This document shows positions 38,801 through 53,800 of a stretch of DNA of 64,000 nucleotides, piece after piece (within the stretch, counting starts at the first letter, position 1; each line of letters begins with the position of its first letter). The stretch spans positions 7,771,855 to 7,835,854 of the forward strand of contig JAEMBT020000006.1 of the NCBI GenBank assembly GCA_018873245.2, written 5' to 3'. The translations under genes and the position numbers were made by a program. The DNA comes from Archegozetes longisetosus. Its lineage: Eukaryota > Arthropoda > Arachnida > Sarcoptiformes > Trhypochthoniidae. The notes under the pieces were generated by a model, which had not been told where the DNA came from, did no database searches, and saw only the letters and a program-made list of their open reading frames with translations.

Positions 38801-41800
38801 AAGTATTAGTTTATATATTCAATCATGTTACGACCAATGATAAACTAATTGGGAATATAACTCGGATTTAAAAGTTTCTAAAATAAATAACTTTATTATT
38901 AATGAGATAAATGTTGAACTCAATGATGCGTACAAACATTTGAATTATAGTTTTTGAAAATGATGGGTATTTACAAACTTGTCTATTTTCCATAAATTAT
39001 TTTCAGTACATTGAGCAGAGTTAAGGCCAATATTTAAAACAATATGAAATAGGAACTTTCTGATTTTAAAAATCACTTCATGAATAAAGCTTTGTACAGG
39101 TCTATAGATGATATAAGAAAAATTACAGTATTATTGTTGATGTTTTCTCATCGGAGAAAAGCTAATATATCAGTACTTTAGGCAGACTCACATATGATAT
39201 TGATCGCGAAACCTGTAGTTCTGTTAAACAAATACACCTCAATTTTGTAACTTATCTCTTTTATCAAATTTCCTGACAACAATCATTTCTGGATTCAAAT
39301 TGAAAGATACTGAAAAATGTCCCTAAAACAAAATGAATTTTGGATCAATAATATATCTAAGTTATGAGAAAAGTGGCAAGATATTTATGAGATTGATTGA
39401 ATTGCAACTGAAAAGTTACTTAAAGTAGAATTGAAAGAGCGCTGTATTGAAAAATTCATGTTTTAGTCGATTTGATCTGACATTGTTTAACGACAATTTA
39501 TTTATAAAATTGTCAATAAATCAATAGAGAAATTTCTCTTTTTCCCTGCACAATATTACTTACAGTTTGTTAATTTAATTGAATTATTGAAAAGGAATAA
39601 CCGAATTACAATAGTGTAAGCATTATTGGAAAAGACTATTCAGAAGTTTCATATTAAAGAAAACCATATATTGACTAAAAGGTATACCTCATCGATGACG
39701 TTGAATGCGCTGAAACTCTCTGACAAACTTAATAAGTTTTCTATTTATAATTCTAAGTAATTAGATTGTAACAATCCAATTGAAACAACAATTTACTATC
39801 ACTAGATTATTAGTTAACAATTAGATTTGACATTTTGGTTATAATATTTGCTTCAAATATTGGTTAGAATCAAGTAGTTCAAATTGGGAGAACAGTTTTT
39901 GCGCAGGTATTCAGAAGGAAACTTAGGAGAGACTCGTCCTATTGCGTGCTATTGTGAGTTAGTCTACGATATAAATGTATTGAACATGCCTTACATGCCT
40001 AACTCTTTATAACGTTAACGTTTCTATTGCTTCCTTTTGTCATTTTAATCTTATAACTTAGTGTCTCTGTCAAATACGACTAAACTCTTTCATTTCAATT
40101 ATTTGTCTAATAGTTACGCAATCAATCTCGCAGTTTTAAGTAGTTATAACTTATTTATAGATTTGTTTCTCAAATTTGTCGATAGAAGACTAAGTTAGTT
40201 GTGATTCTCATATTGTTTGATAATCAATAGTGTTTGTACTGAAACTCAATCATTAAGTCGTTATTTAGTCTATATCAAATTCTAAGCGCAATTAGAATAC
40301 TTTTTCAGCTGTTGATAGTTTACAAAAACTCGTAAAGAAATACTCATAAGAAAGTTTGTTATGGATCGGATATAATCTAGAAGAGAGATGTCTTTGCAAA
40401 GAAAGTCAATAGCCGGGTAAGCAAGACTTTTTTCATCAAACTACCAAACAACTTTTACAATAACTTCACAAGGCAAATCAATCTCTTAAGTACTTTTTCT
40501 AAATTTAATATTACGCCCAGTCTCAAAATACATAAGTCTATTTTTGCAGTTTTCAATTTTTATTCTGCATATATTGAGTTTGTTTTGAAGAGTTTGAACT
40601 TGTATTTAAATTTGAGAAAACAATTATGACCCATTGTTAACAATAATGTGAATCACGTTTGTGAATGCTTGGAAGAGCTATAACAGCTATAGTTCTATAG
40701 AATTGATTGGCAACTTATTTGCTCAATAAATCCAAAAAAGCTGTGTCGAAGGGAGAGAAGAGATAAAGTTATAGAATTATTTGGAGATTTTGGCATTTCT
40801 GTTATAGAAATAACAGTTCTTTTACGTTAATAATGCTCTATTGTTGACAATTTTGCATGCATAAGAAAGCTAACATATCTATTTTGGGTACTAATGATGT
40901 TGCAAAACATACAATACCTTTCATATCTTTTAATAACATCTACCGATATATTCACTAAAATATCAATATATTTTAATACTCAATAATAACTACTTATTAT
41001 TTTATTTTTATATTAATAAGTTATGGTAGATCAATATGAGTTACTAACCAATTTTTCAATACATAAGCGTGGAACGTTTAGTATAGTAAAACTTGCCTAA
41101 GCGTGGAACATTCAATACAGTAAGCTCTGCCTAACTGTCACACGAAGTTAAATAGTTGGAATAGATAAATTATAGTAGATAAGGCTAATTTGGTAGGCTT
41201 TGTTTTAAAAATCATATAGTTGCGTGTTTAACTAAGACAGATTTAACTGTATTTAAATAAGCTAGTAAGTTAGTTTGCTTTTTACGTTTACTATCAATAC
41301 TAACCATTCATTAACCAGTTGAGCCACTTCAGTAGAAATCTAATGAAATATCGAGTAATGGATATGTCAAAGATCTCAATGGATAGAACTGAAACCGTTA
41401 GGAAAATATATGCATTAGTTTTGTGACACATCCGCCACTAGAAGTAGGTGATCATCGATTCAGAAATGTTTATATAAGCTTATGCTTGAATCTAACTGTG
41501 AGCTATAAACTCTCAAGAAAAGGCAATTTAACACAAGTTTTGTTTAATTAATACCAATCGACTTATTATAGGAGAACTAAGAAACCCTAGAAAAACTCTA
41601 AGCAACCTATTCCGGAACACAGTTCTCCTTTAATACGCTTAAGTTTAAAACTAAATTTTCTTTCTTTTTTCTCTTAATCTCTATAAAAGTTAGAAAAATA
41701 AGTCTTATTTTATTGAATAAGCTGTAGGTAGATAGAGAGTATCATATTTTCTTTAGTTATCATCAAGTATTTATCATTATATACAAGCTGTAAAACAGTT

Positions 41801-44800
41801 TATTATTAATAAGCTTATAACTGAATAGTTAACATCAATAAGATGACTGGCACCATAAACTGTAAAGCAACTAATTTATCGATCAATACCTTCTCTAAGA
41901 GATTGCTTTTTGTCACTTAGTCAGGCAGAACTAATTGACAAAATGAGGGAATCAGAAAAACTGGATTCGTAATGAGGATAGATGTTAAATTTATAACCTT
42001 TTGAATTTTGCATAAAGTCAAAGTTTAATGTTTGGATTTTAAGTTTTTACTCTAGACGATTTAGTTTTAAAAATTCATTGCAATAGCTTCGATTTGCATT
42101 AAATTTATACTAAAATAACCAATTCATGGTTTATATGACCTTACTATTGCTGTTAGCAAATAAGATTAATCGTAAAGTTGAAGATAATAATGATAAAAAT
42201 AAGGTCGTGTGCAATTTACAAAATTTCCTAATTTACTCAAATAAACCAATAAATTTGTTCACAATCTTTTTAGTCATAAGTATATGAGCTTTTACGTAAA
42301 TATATCCTTCTTTTCACTATAAGAACATTTGTAGTCAACTCTTCTTTGTATTTAAATCTTTATTTGTTTTAATTTTGTCAGAAGTGTTGTTATCCTCAGT
42401 ATTTTGCTAAATACTGAGGATATTGTTTAGCTCTTCAAAATTTGCATTAGTGATGAGTTACTGAATCTGTCACAAGTCATATAATTGTTGACTTAAAACT
42501 TGTAAAGTAAAATTTCGTAATTCAGCCGTATATGAATGCGTTAGCCTTTGATTAAAAGTTTTCAAAAAATAAAACACTTCGATAGAACTAATATATGCCC
42601 GTCAATTGAAGACTAGTATTTAGCTATTTAGATAATACAGTAAAAGCTATAATTATAACTTATTGTAAAATGACACAAAACAAAATTTAATAATAAAGAT
42701 CTAGTTTTCATCTGAACATAAGACAATAGAATGATTGCTAATTGTTCGTTACAATCTATTTATGACAATAGTGATTATAGTATTAGCAAAGCTATCAAAA
42801 GCAGTGTGTATTTCTATATTATTCTGATTCGGATAGAGATCTTTGAAATCATTTTTCATGTATATTACGTATATCATGAATAATTATCACAATAAATAAC
42901 CTTTTTTACTTTGAAGAGAACGTTCAATATACAATTATTCTTTTTGCGACTGCACTCAATTATTATTAAAACTTTTTTATCTCTAATCTATGGATAGTTG
43001 ACTCGGAGAACATTAATAAGTTTTGAATGACTAAGTTGAACTGTAAAAGATACTTTCTTGCATTACTTGAACACACAAGTTTAAGTAAATGTCAAGCACA
43101 CTTTTTTGAGCTCATAAAAATGATTATCATGCTAAAACACCTCCACTGAAAATATAATCGTCTTTTGGCAATTTATCTGCTTCTTTCCTACAAATTTTTG
43201 TTATTTTTCGCGTTTGTTCTTTTTTCGGCTTATTTGTTGTATAAATGTTGAATTTTTCACCAAGTATTGCATTTAATCAAGAGTAGTAAGCTTATAAATT
43301 TTGTCTGCAAATCTTAACAGATTCCGATATCATGTCCTTAAATGACACTCAAAATTCTGATTAATGGACAGATGATTACTCATTGTGTTAATAATATTGA
43401 GATATGAGTGTGACTTTCGTTATCAATCATCACTTTAAATAAGAATTAGAAGTCTATTGATATATATTTTGTGTATATTCGTGACTCTTTCTGAGACTTG
43501 TTTAATCGAAACTGTTTGGCTTAAATCTTGATTTATGAAGAGATGAGATCTGAAAAGAAAGCTGGAATAAGATGAATATAAGAACAAAAGTAAGAAATAG
43601 ATTAGGAACTCATAAAAATATTTAGTGTATAAGGAGAAATGTCATAAGTTAGAGATAATTTAAGCAGAAAACTAATTTATTTGAATGGATGAAAAGAAAG
43701 GTCGGGATTTGATTTACTTATAACACTAAAGCCGATCAATAAATAATGCATCGCATCTAAGCAACTATGAACACGAAATTGTACACAATACAAACTAAAC
43801 TATACATAAACTCTACCTTACCTGTAAACATCAACTTTAATTCTAAACATCAGTTCAATACTCAATCATCTAATACGCACTTCTCTCTCAATTGTCCAAA
43901 AATTAACCAACTATTTACTGAAACCGCTTAAAAAGCTTTTGGGCTAATGTGTTAAGCATTGGATTCATTGACATCTTATTCTTGAATAGGAGTTAAAGTA
44001 AGAGAAGCTGCTTTTTGTTTTGTTTTATTCTTGATTCTAATTAATCCTAAGAGAAAGTGGGTTCAGAAAAATAAGAAAACTTGACAGTAATTTAAAGCAA
44101 GTTTGAACAAAAACAGCTTAACTCATATTAAGATTGAGTGAAAGAAATAATCTTCAATTGGCTCAAGCTACATATGTAGTCAGACTTGTTCAATTGAAGA
44201 CAATACTCATGAGAGTTACTCAATAATATATATTTATTCTTTATTCTCTATAAATTCATAAGTGAATCTGAATTTTATCAGTTGTCTAACTACTCCATAG
44301 TATCCTATTGTATGACTATATTGCCTTCCATTGATTCGAGTCGTCCTTCTAATTAAAAGGACGTCGTGTGTGTTTTTCATATTAGCAGTTCAAAACAACC
44401 AAACCATAGACATTTTGATGGTAAAGAATTCTTATTTATTGAAATAATTGACACGAAAAAAGTGAATTATTTCATAGAGAAATTAGTAAAGAAAAAAGAT
44501 AACTAAATATTTGTTTTAATCATTGTGATAGTATGATTGTTGAGTGATAGACTTAGTAGCTATTGCGAAATAAGGTAGATGCGCTTCTGTATTGCTCAAC
44601 ATTATAGTGAAGTAGACCGACTTCTATTTGTTCACTTGATAAAACTACAGCCAAAGAAAAGTTCTTTTAATCAATGCCCTAATGCTTTTTGACATGAGTC
44701 AAAATCTAAATCTCGTATGAATTGACTAACAGCTATATTTGATAAGACCTAGGCCCAGTTATCTATAAATTATTGATGAATAATTATTGTATACTCGGCT

Positions 44801-47800
44801 CATTTCTTATATATAAGGTATTTTGTGTCAAAATTCACGAAGTAATGAATGATTGTGGAGAATGTATTAAAGAAGTAATTCTCTCAGTAATCCAAACTAA
44901 CCTAACCTAAACATAGAGCTTATTTAAGAACTAGCTATTTCCCAAAATGAAATTTCTTTCAATTGATCAAACTAAAACAAAGTGACTGAAATACATTGAA
45001 AAAAGGAAATAACTGTTTAGCCCATATTATCAAGAACAAAATTTCATTTACTGTTTTCAAAACGATTCAATCATTTGAGGATAAAGAGAACTACTTAGGA
45101 ATAAATGAATAAAAATTTGAAATAATTGAATCTGATTATTTAGCTTATAAAAAATGACTATTTCTGTAAACACAATAATGACAATCATAACAACATGCTA
45201 AATAATATGCAAAATATTATATAAAATAATATGTAAAATAATATGTAAAATAATATGTTAAATTTAGTAAAGTTGCAAATCATAATTAATATGATCGAAC
45301 TTGGATTAAATTGAAATAAGTAAGAACACGGTTGCTAACTAATTTGGAGCATACTTATAAATGTTGATAGGATTACATTAAAGTGATCAGACATTTGATC
45401 GTGTTTAATGATCAGGGCATCAGAATTAATGATAGGTGTGACTCTTTGTCATTAAAAAACTGCTAATAATAGTCTGTTAACGAAACGATAATTGTCTTTG
45501 AAAATTGATGCATTAGGAAACTTGACTGACTCTAATCTAGATGAATGAACATTGACATCTTGAATATATAATAGCAGTTTGATTTGCACTTGATTCAAGT
45601 GAACGAGAATGCTTCAATAAAACTAAATATGAAAATATCTTTGTTTATTATTGTATCGTTATAAATAGCATTTCAGTCTTAGCTATTCAATCTCAACGTT
45701 TCTAGATTACCAAAACTTTTAGACTAAGTTGAAAGTGATTTTATAGATTAATGATCATGATTCCCTTAGTACAGCAGTGTCTCGATATAGTCAACTGCTG
45801 GGAATCGACAATTCACATTGATTATAACGAGGTTTCACTATGGAGAAGTAATTACTACTTGAAAAGTGTGTGCTGAAACTGAAAAAGCGTGTTCACTATT
45901 TCGAAGATTCACTATGAGATTGACTGTATCGAGATATGACTGTATGATTTTTGGAGAAAAATTCGGAAGCTAAAAGACATATCAGGAAATAATTTGATGA
46001 GAAAACGAAAGGGTGGATCCCAATAGAGTTTATGATTGAAAAAATTCATGTATAGTAATGCATGAATTGTAAGCGAATAAATAGAATTAAACAATGCCTT
46101 ATCGTTAAACTGAAACTTCCGGAAGTGTCACAAGTATTGAATGCTTTGTAGATAATTATACTCGCGTCAAGTCATACATTTGGAAAAATTTGAACAATAA
46201 TTTGATGTTTAGATTATAGTACTATTGATTGACTCGTTCAATTTATGAATTATAAATTGTATGTCTCTAAACGTATATTTTCTCCACTCTATGCTCACCC
46301 TAAATATATTACTCTTCATTCATTTTAATCGATTCATTGCAATCAGGTTTCGTAACTCTATTCGTCGTGTCTCAACAACTTTTATAATTTTTACAGTTTT
46401 CACAATTTTTACAATTTTTATGTTAAGAGAAAAGCGAACTTTATTGTACAAAGTAAATTGATGACACTTTCAATATACCCAAGTATTTGATAGGGTGAGT
46501 TCTATAAAGACTTATCTCTAATCTCATTGAAATAAGAGACAGGGCTTTAAAGCATTTGCCGACCATTTGTAGCTTTAGGCGTTGGATTTCGATTTTTTTG
46601 AAAATCACTTTATTCCAAGCTCAGTTATTCTTCACAGACTTGCAAGCATTATATGCATCGTATACACTTTTATATCATTTTAACTGTCTTTCATTTCAAA
46701 ATTCAGTCGTTATATTTAATTCTGTTAAATTTGAATCTACTCTGCGCTCACATCTACTAAAACGCCTTATGAAACATTAATCTGAAAAATCATTTTATAG
46801 ATGATTGTCAGTTATATAAGCTATATAAGTTTTTGTATTATTTCGTAGAAAATGAGATTTTAGAATATAAAAATAAAGATTGTGACTCTTCATATCTGAT
46901 GAAGATTTAGAATGTGTTTAGCATATGGTGACCATTAGGCTTACCTAACCAAAGTATGAGATGTTACTCATAAAAGCTTTTCTATTTCTCATGATTTAAG
47001 TGTTGATATGTCACTTATAAACTTATTTTCTTATAAAGTAAATAATGATTTATCTATTGACAATTTGACAAAATAGAGCAATGATCAGCAGTATTGTTAC
47101 TGAGAAGCTAAGTAGTGAGAAAATGGTTTTGCCTATGATAATAGTAGTCAATTCTATTTGTAGCATTCATAGCAACCATGGTTCATAACTTTCTTATATT
47201 TAACTTACTATTTCAAATTAAGTATGATTAAATATTAATTAAATATTGAACGAATCAATCGATAATCTTATAAAATAGAAGTCAATATGAAAATGTATTA
47301 TTAGAGCTGTTTCTCAATTCTAATAATAGTTTCAATGCTATGTTTGTCGACCACAATCAAACATTTAACTATAGAGTAAAGCTAACAATTGAAATCTTGC
47401 ATTAAGTAGAGTGCTCTCTGCGTAACTCATGCTTAAATAAAACCTTTTTCAACAAACTCTTTTCCTCCGACTACTATTTATTTTGCTCTTCTCATTCTTG
47501 TCAGATAGTCACACGAATCCCTTATTTGCTATGATCGTCTGTCAGATGTGGTTAGAGTTTTTAGGTAATTAACCAAACATTTTTAAGTCTTTTTCCTGTT
47601 CAAGAGGATAGATTACAAAAGGAATAGTTAAATTGGAGCTTCATTGAGACTGTTAAATTGGAGCTTCATTGAGATTGTTAACATGTTTCTAAAGTTATCA
47701 AACTGTTATGCTGAAATCGATTTGAGACTTTACGAGTAGACTGACTAAAATTAGTGCTTTCATCTGTTAATAAGATTTAGCTCTAGTTTTGATCGAATAA

Positions 47801-50800
47801 CTGGTGAAATATTGGGATGACCTCTAGCTCAAAAAAGTTAGCTTTTCTCAGAGGTCTATCATTCAAACCATTTGTTTGGTGATCACTATTTTAGATACAC
47901 TCCTACGCAATGTTACACTGAGAAGATAGTAAAACAAGTAGTTATCGATTAATACTAAAAAGTAACAGAGAAGTAACGCTTTGGGACCGTTGGGAATGAA
48001 GCCGATATATTTTCGATTAATTTTGATGGTTTGCTCAAATCAATAATGAGTGAATAGTGTTATGAATTGGTTATATTGAAAAGATACAGACTTACATAAA
48101 AGGAATCTAATGTTATCTAATGAAAAATCGTATGTTGAGTTAATCTTTTGTTGAAAAGTAACGGATTTGTATTGCATATGTTAGCTAGACTATCTTAGCG
48201 TTATTACCCAACAATGCTTTGTTCAATAAATAGTAGTAATGTATTCTCTGAGTTATATATTGAATAAAAACAAGTATTCAATAAATAATTAGATATGAGA
48301 TTATATTCAAATATAAATGCTTTTTTAGTACTAAATTAAGTGAAGGAAAACTAATGAAAAACACAAGTCAAAACTTGCATTAGTATTAGATATTGTTATC
48401 TACTTTCATGCCACATAAGTTAACTTTCAGATAACTCTAATTTCGAAGATAATGTTTTAGTTCAATAATCTTTTACTAATAATTGAGTACTAATGTTTCA
48501 GTAGTAATTGTTTTGTTAAACTTAATGTATAGCTGAAGAATCCTGTACTAAGATTTGTATTTGGGAGCTATAGAAAGCACATTAAGCAGTTTGGATGAGA
48601 AATAAGTTGTTATAAAAGGATAGATCACGCTGAGGCACTCTCGATAGAAGCTTAGGTCTAAGTGATGCAATTCAATTTTTTGATCGTTTAATCAAGAAAA
48701 ACAACTTTGATGAAGAATGAAAATATTTTGACTTGTTAAAACGATAGTAGGCATAAAAATAAAAGGCAAATACAAACATTTTCTAGATTAGAAATAGTGT
48801 TTAGATGATCAAAACTAATCCAACATAATAGAAAAATGGAGTGCAGAGCATTTTATCAAACCATTTCTTTTTCTTGTCAAACAAGTTATTTATTGTCCAA
48901 ATTGAACTCAATTCTAATATGCGAACAACAGAGAATACAAACAATCAAACTTTCACTTATCATTCAATCACCAGGAATAAGTGTTAAATGTAAAAATGTT
49001 GCTTTTAAAACAAGTTGATCTTAATTTAAATTTCAAAATTCATAAAATACGGCTAACACACAACCCTATCATCTTTTAAATAACTCATAGTTTTAAGTAA
49101 ATTATTGCTCTTCAAAATTGTCTCATTTTGAAACTTTTGACAGTTTGAAGACTAGAACAATATGTAGAATAAGTTGCAGACAGAAATATCGAGATTTCTA
49201 TTTTCTGCTCAAGATTCAACTAATGTCATGACGCAAATGTCAAGATTCCAGTTGAAAAAAGAAAGTTAATGGAAAAAATTTTAAGTGATTCTAAAAGCAG
49301 AATCAAATAGAATGGGATACAGAATGGGATACAGAATACAGAATCAAATAGAGAATAAGACCGAAAGCGCTCTCAGTATTCAAATAATGGTGGCAAATTG
49401 CACTCACATTTTTCATCATTAATTTGTTTGCATGATCCAAATGTTTCACTTTGGGATACCTTACACATTCTCCATTGTTTCTCGTCAGCAATCGATTATT
49501 TTTTGCTACCTCATTTGTATGTTTCGAATATATCCTATAAATTGATGTGCTTTTTGTCAAATATGAAAATAGTGTGCTGTAAAACAATTCTGTCAAATGC
49601 TTGTTCGCTATCAATACCATTATTTTAAGTCAAAATCACAATGAAAACTTTAGAAGAATCTTATTTTTAGAACAGCCATGAATCTTTCGATAAAGTTACA
49701 TCTTTATAAAATGACAGATTTTGAAATCGAAAATACTAATTGAACTTTGAACAAATGTATAGTTTATGAGAATATATGTTCAGGTCGCTGGTATTGTGTG
49801 CTATCATCTCATTGAAATAACATTACAAATAGGACTTTATTGCACCGGCTCGACGATAAGCTAAAAGTTATCGATTTAGAAAATGTAGAAAACATTTGAT
49901 TGAGAAATTGTGAATTTTCATTCAATTTAAAAAATTGAAGTACTAGATGATTCTCATGAGAGATCACGCGATCGAGTCTCGTGTATTTTTTCTTTTTAAA
50001 GATGTCATCCATCATATGTTGTTGGTATATATGTCGGCACACCTCTAATTCAAGTCTACGATTAATTAATTAATTTTTAAATTCCTTTCGGAATGATTGA
50101 AAAATCGTTCAAAATCGTTCTTCTTGTTCATACAATGCTTTTGAACGTATAGTTCAAGCTGAGTAATGTTCACCGATAAATGTTGCGTATTCATCAATCC
50201 TAAAGAGATGCGGAAGACTTGATAAGCTTTAAGGCTTGACAACTCACCGACAGCTTAGTGATGACTGGATTGTTATTTTAATTTATGTCTCTCCTCACTT
50301 ATCTTATCTAAAGGCATCAAAGATTAATCTGGAGATGAGCGCATAACGTGAACGGTCGGCAATACTGAAAAATTGAAGTATACAAATTATAGTTTTATTT
50401 GAAAAATAGGTATGAAACTTTATCAATTTTTGTTCAAAACATATTTTCATCAAAAATGAAGTTATACAGACATGCATTCGTGGCATAGATACATGAATAT
50501 CAACATCAATTATGGAAAGTATAATTTGAAATCTGAACTTTTTTACAAATACATTTTATATTAAGTCTGTTCTAAATTACTAAGACTTTTATTAATGACT
50601 GGCCTAAGATTTCCTAATGAAAACGTCAAAAGCGTGACGTTCTGCTTGACACTAGAAATTTCAAAGTTAAACACGCAGTTATCTAAAACTCTAATGGAGC
50701 TTTAGCTACATTAAAACTCTTACTTTCCCAATCAAGCGATGGAAGTACAAAAAGTCGATCTAAAAGCAAGAGAAAGCTGTTTTCGATAGCTCAATGTTTC

Positions 50801-53800
50801 AAAAGAATGTCTTTAAGCTCGTTTATTGACTGACATGAAAATTTCAATAATATTTGACAAATTTGGAAATCACTTGCGAGCAGACTGTGATTCTTTAGAA
50901 AAGAGGTTCAAACCAAAATTAAGTCTTCAAGTTTAAACTTTCAAACTTGTGCTCAATATTTATAGGTTGCAAAAGAAAAAGATTGAAATCTTTTGGATTG
51001 TATTGAGAATAGAAGTAAATTTGAATAGAAAACTGAATGAAGTTGTGTTGACAGACTTAGTATTCAATTATTGATCATAGATATTCTTGAAATTTAAATT
51101 TGCAATACTCCTGAGTAATTCATTATTTAAAGAAATAGTAATGAACAATTTACAACGAAATACTGGTTGAAGTTCCCTAAAATAACTGGGATTACTTTTA
51201 GTATTTGATTATTTAGCGCTAAACACTTTGGGTAGAAATGTTATTATTAAATATTTGAACTTTAGAAAAGTGTGGAATTGTAATAATAACACTTAATACA
51301 ACTTGTTTGAAGAAAAGTGAAACCCTTATTATGAAATTCGTAGTAAAGTATTATGAGATATTAAGTCAGTATATTATACAATAAACTACAAATAATACTA
51401 AATTCAAGTTTTTAAGCCTTTCAAAGTTTGATCATTACTCGAAAGAAGAGAAACAATAAGTTCATGAGACTATGTTATACTAAGAAATTCTTAAATAATT
51501 AATAGAATGCTTTTAGGAATTTGACCTAAAATCAAAGAATTGTTGTTTAGCAAGGCTTATCTTTGAACCATTGGCTATCTTAGGTTATAGTGATATAAGT
51601 GTTGTTATTTCAATCTAAACACAATTTGATTACTTTTACGTAGATGTCGAAAACAGTTGTTTTATCGGACATGCCTTGTGACAAGAAGTTAACATAAAAT
51701 GGTTGATCGATTTTAGTGTCTCGTCATTCGTCGACAACTATTAGACACATTTATTATTGCCATATATTCTTAGTTGAGTCAATGTGTTGTGCATTCTAAT
51801 GCAGAAAAAGTGATGTCATGTTAAACTACAAGTTGAACTAGGGATTTCGATCTATACATTTCGATCTACATCTTAACGATCTCTTTGTTTCATTCCCAAA
51901 CTTATCATTTCAACTTTGTTCCTTATTGATTATCGCCTAAAACTGATTCGCAACTTCTTATGGGCACTCTTAACTTGGTTTATGTAGCTTAAAACATACG
52001 AACCAGTTTATGCAGAAATGACTGCTTACGAGTAGCTGAATCTCTGCTTAGAGAAGGCTGAAACAGCTTCATTCAAAACAGTAGTATAAGCCTTTTCTTT
52101 GTGCTACCATTTGGTTGCATAATAACTTGAAATAAAATTTGTTACTATTGCCATAATATAATCTGATTGTGAGAGATTTTTTTGGCATTCTGTACTGAAC
52201 TCCTATAAGAATTTTTCGAGTACAATATTGCTTTGAATCGAATCTGCATTGAAAGGTTTGAGAAAATTTTTGACAAACATAAGTATAAAGCGATTTTATG
52301 CACGTAAGAATAGGCACTTTAATATGTGCAACAATAAAAGATTATATCATACAACAACTGAATTATTAATAAGTGATAAGAAAGAAGATATATATTGAAT
52401 ATTCCGTATGGAATTCCAAGTGCAGACATATCTCTCGTACTAATAATATTCTCAATTTCTTTAGCGCAATAGTCAGCAAAACCTAATCACCGAAAAGGCT
52501 ATGCGTAACACCAAATGATTAGCTATTTTAGTAATACATAAAAGTTATAATATAGTATATGATTGTCCGCACCAGCAATTATATCGACCAGTCTGTGGTG
52601 CATTTTTATTTTCAATATGTTAACTACTGTGCAAAGAATGATGAGTACAGCACGAAAACCACGTTCAAAACACTGCAATATAAAGAATAATACATTAAAC
52701 TAATTCTAGTGCACACTATGCAGATTGTAGTCTCTATGCTTTCATTCGGAGTCCTAGGCAAGCTTCTGATCATATTGTAACCAAATTCCTCTTATTGGTT
52801 CCGCCCATTTATCTATTTATATCTATTAATGTAACGATTGATTTAGTGATGACTAACTGAAATATAAGTTATCAGTCTATAAGTTGAAGGCATCTGATTC
52901 TAGCATTTTTCTAACTTTTCACCTTTTCAATGCAGAGTCGCTGAGCCTTCGCCTAATGTGAGTGATTCTAAGGGTTCGTGTGCTGTGAATTCTTCCTCAG
53001 TCGGATCAGCAAATTTGAAGACTAGGCGTGCGAGAAGAGTATCGAGTCTACGACTGGCCAATGGAAAAGTAAGTTATACTACAGTGGCCGTGACCGACGA
53101 AGACAACAAGACACCAAATCTTATCAAGAAAGAGGATATCATATTGAGTATTGAAGAACAAAAGTTGTTAGACTCGAGTGGAACTAACAATAAGTGTGTC
53201 ACTGAAACGATATTTACATGCGATGCAGAACCAAAAATAGGCGCAGAATATATTAATGATTATATAACACCGGAAATGAATTACAAAGACAGCGCTGGCT
53301 GTAAATCACCGCCAGTGGTAACTATTAGAGATACAACTGGGATGACATGGAATGGAGAAAAAGATGATATCAGTTTATATGGAACACCAAAAGAGGAAAT
53401 GATTCCCGGAATGTCTGAGGCTAAGGGACCCTCTTTTATGAGAAGCCAAATCGAGGCTCTTTTCCAGCCATCGGGTAAGATATTCACGTTCTTCCACTCG
53501 CTATAAATCAACAGATGTGGCTAAAAGTTTATTAAATAAGATCTCAACAAATAAATCAAACATCCGCGAGTTTAGGACCTTTTGATTGCATGTATGTTAC
53601 TATAATGGTTTCTATTAAAGGGACTTAAATGGTTTATATCTGTTTTTGAGATCCTATCTTTAGTCGTTTAACATAATTCAATAGTAATTTAGTTATTTTA
53701 TATAATTTAATCGCCCAAATCATGTCTTTAGATAACAAATTGGCGATGAAACTGTTTGGCAGTAAAAAGGCTCTTATGAATGAAAGGCTGAGACAAAAGG

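Larger units (their letters stand above)
25958..52935 (+). other. HCN intron 1 (26,978 bp)
   Basis: GTAAAT donor and AATGCAG acceptor. No coding sequence on either strand could be supported: all open frames are short and of random composition. It carries the TA-flanked elements at 36880-37125 and 45772-45942, foldback sequences at 26893-27003 and 42391-42422, two dispersed-repeat copies near 32.1-32.3 kb, a minisatellite at 26515-26652, several tandem duplications, and CT/GA tracts at 35826 and 36073. Confidence 0.75.

Noticed and set aside
46261-46780. Two plus-strand open frames of 66 and 74 codons
   Set aside because: Phe/Ile/Leu/Ser-rich translations typical of AT-rich noncoding DNA; inside the HCN intron with no splice logic.
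49303-49620. 105-codon minus-strand frame
   Set aside because: Its C-terminal end reads through a short tandem repeat and the rest has no family resemblance; an overlapping plus-strand frame is equally open.
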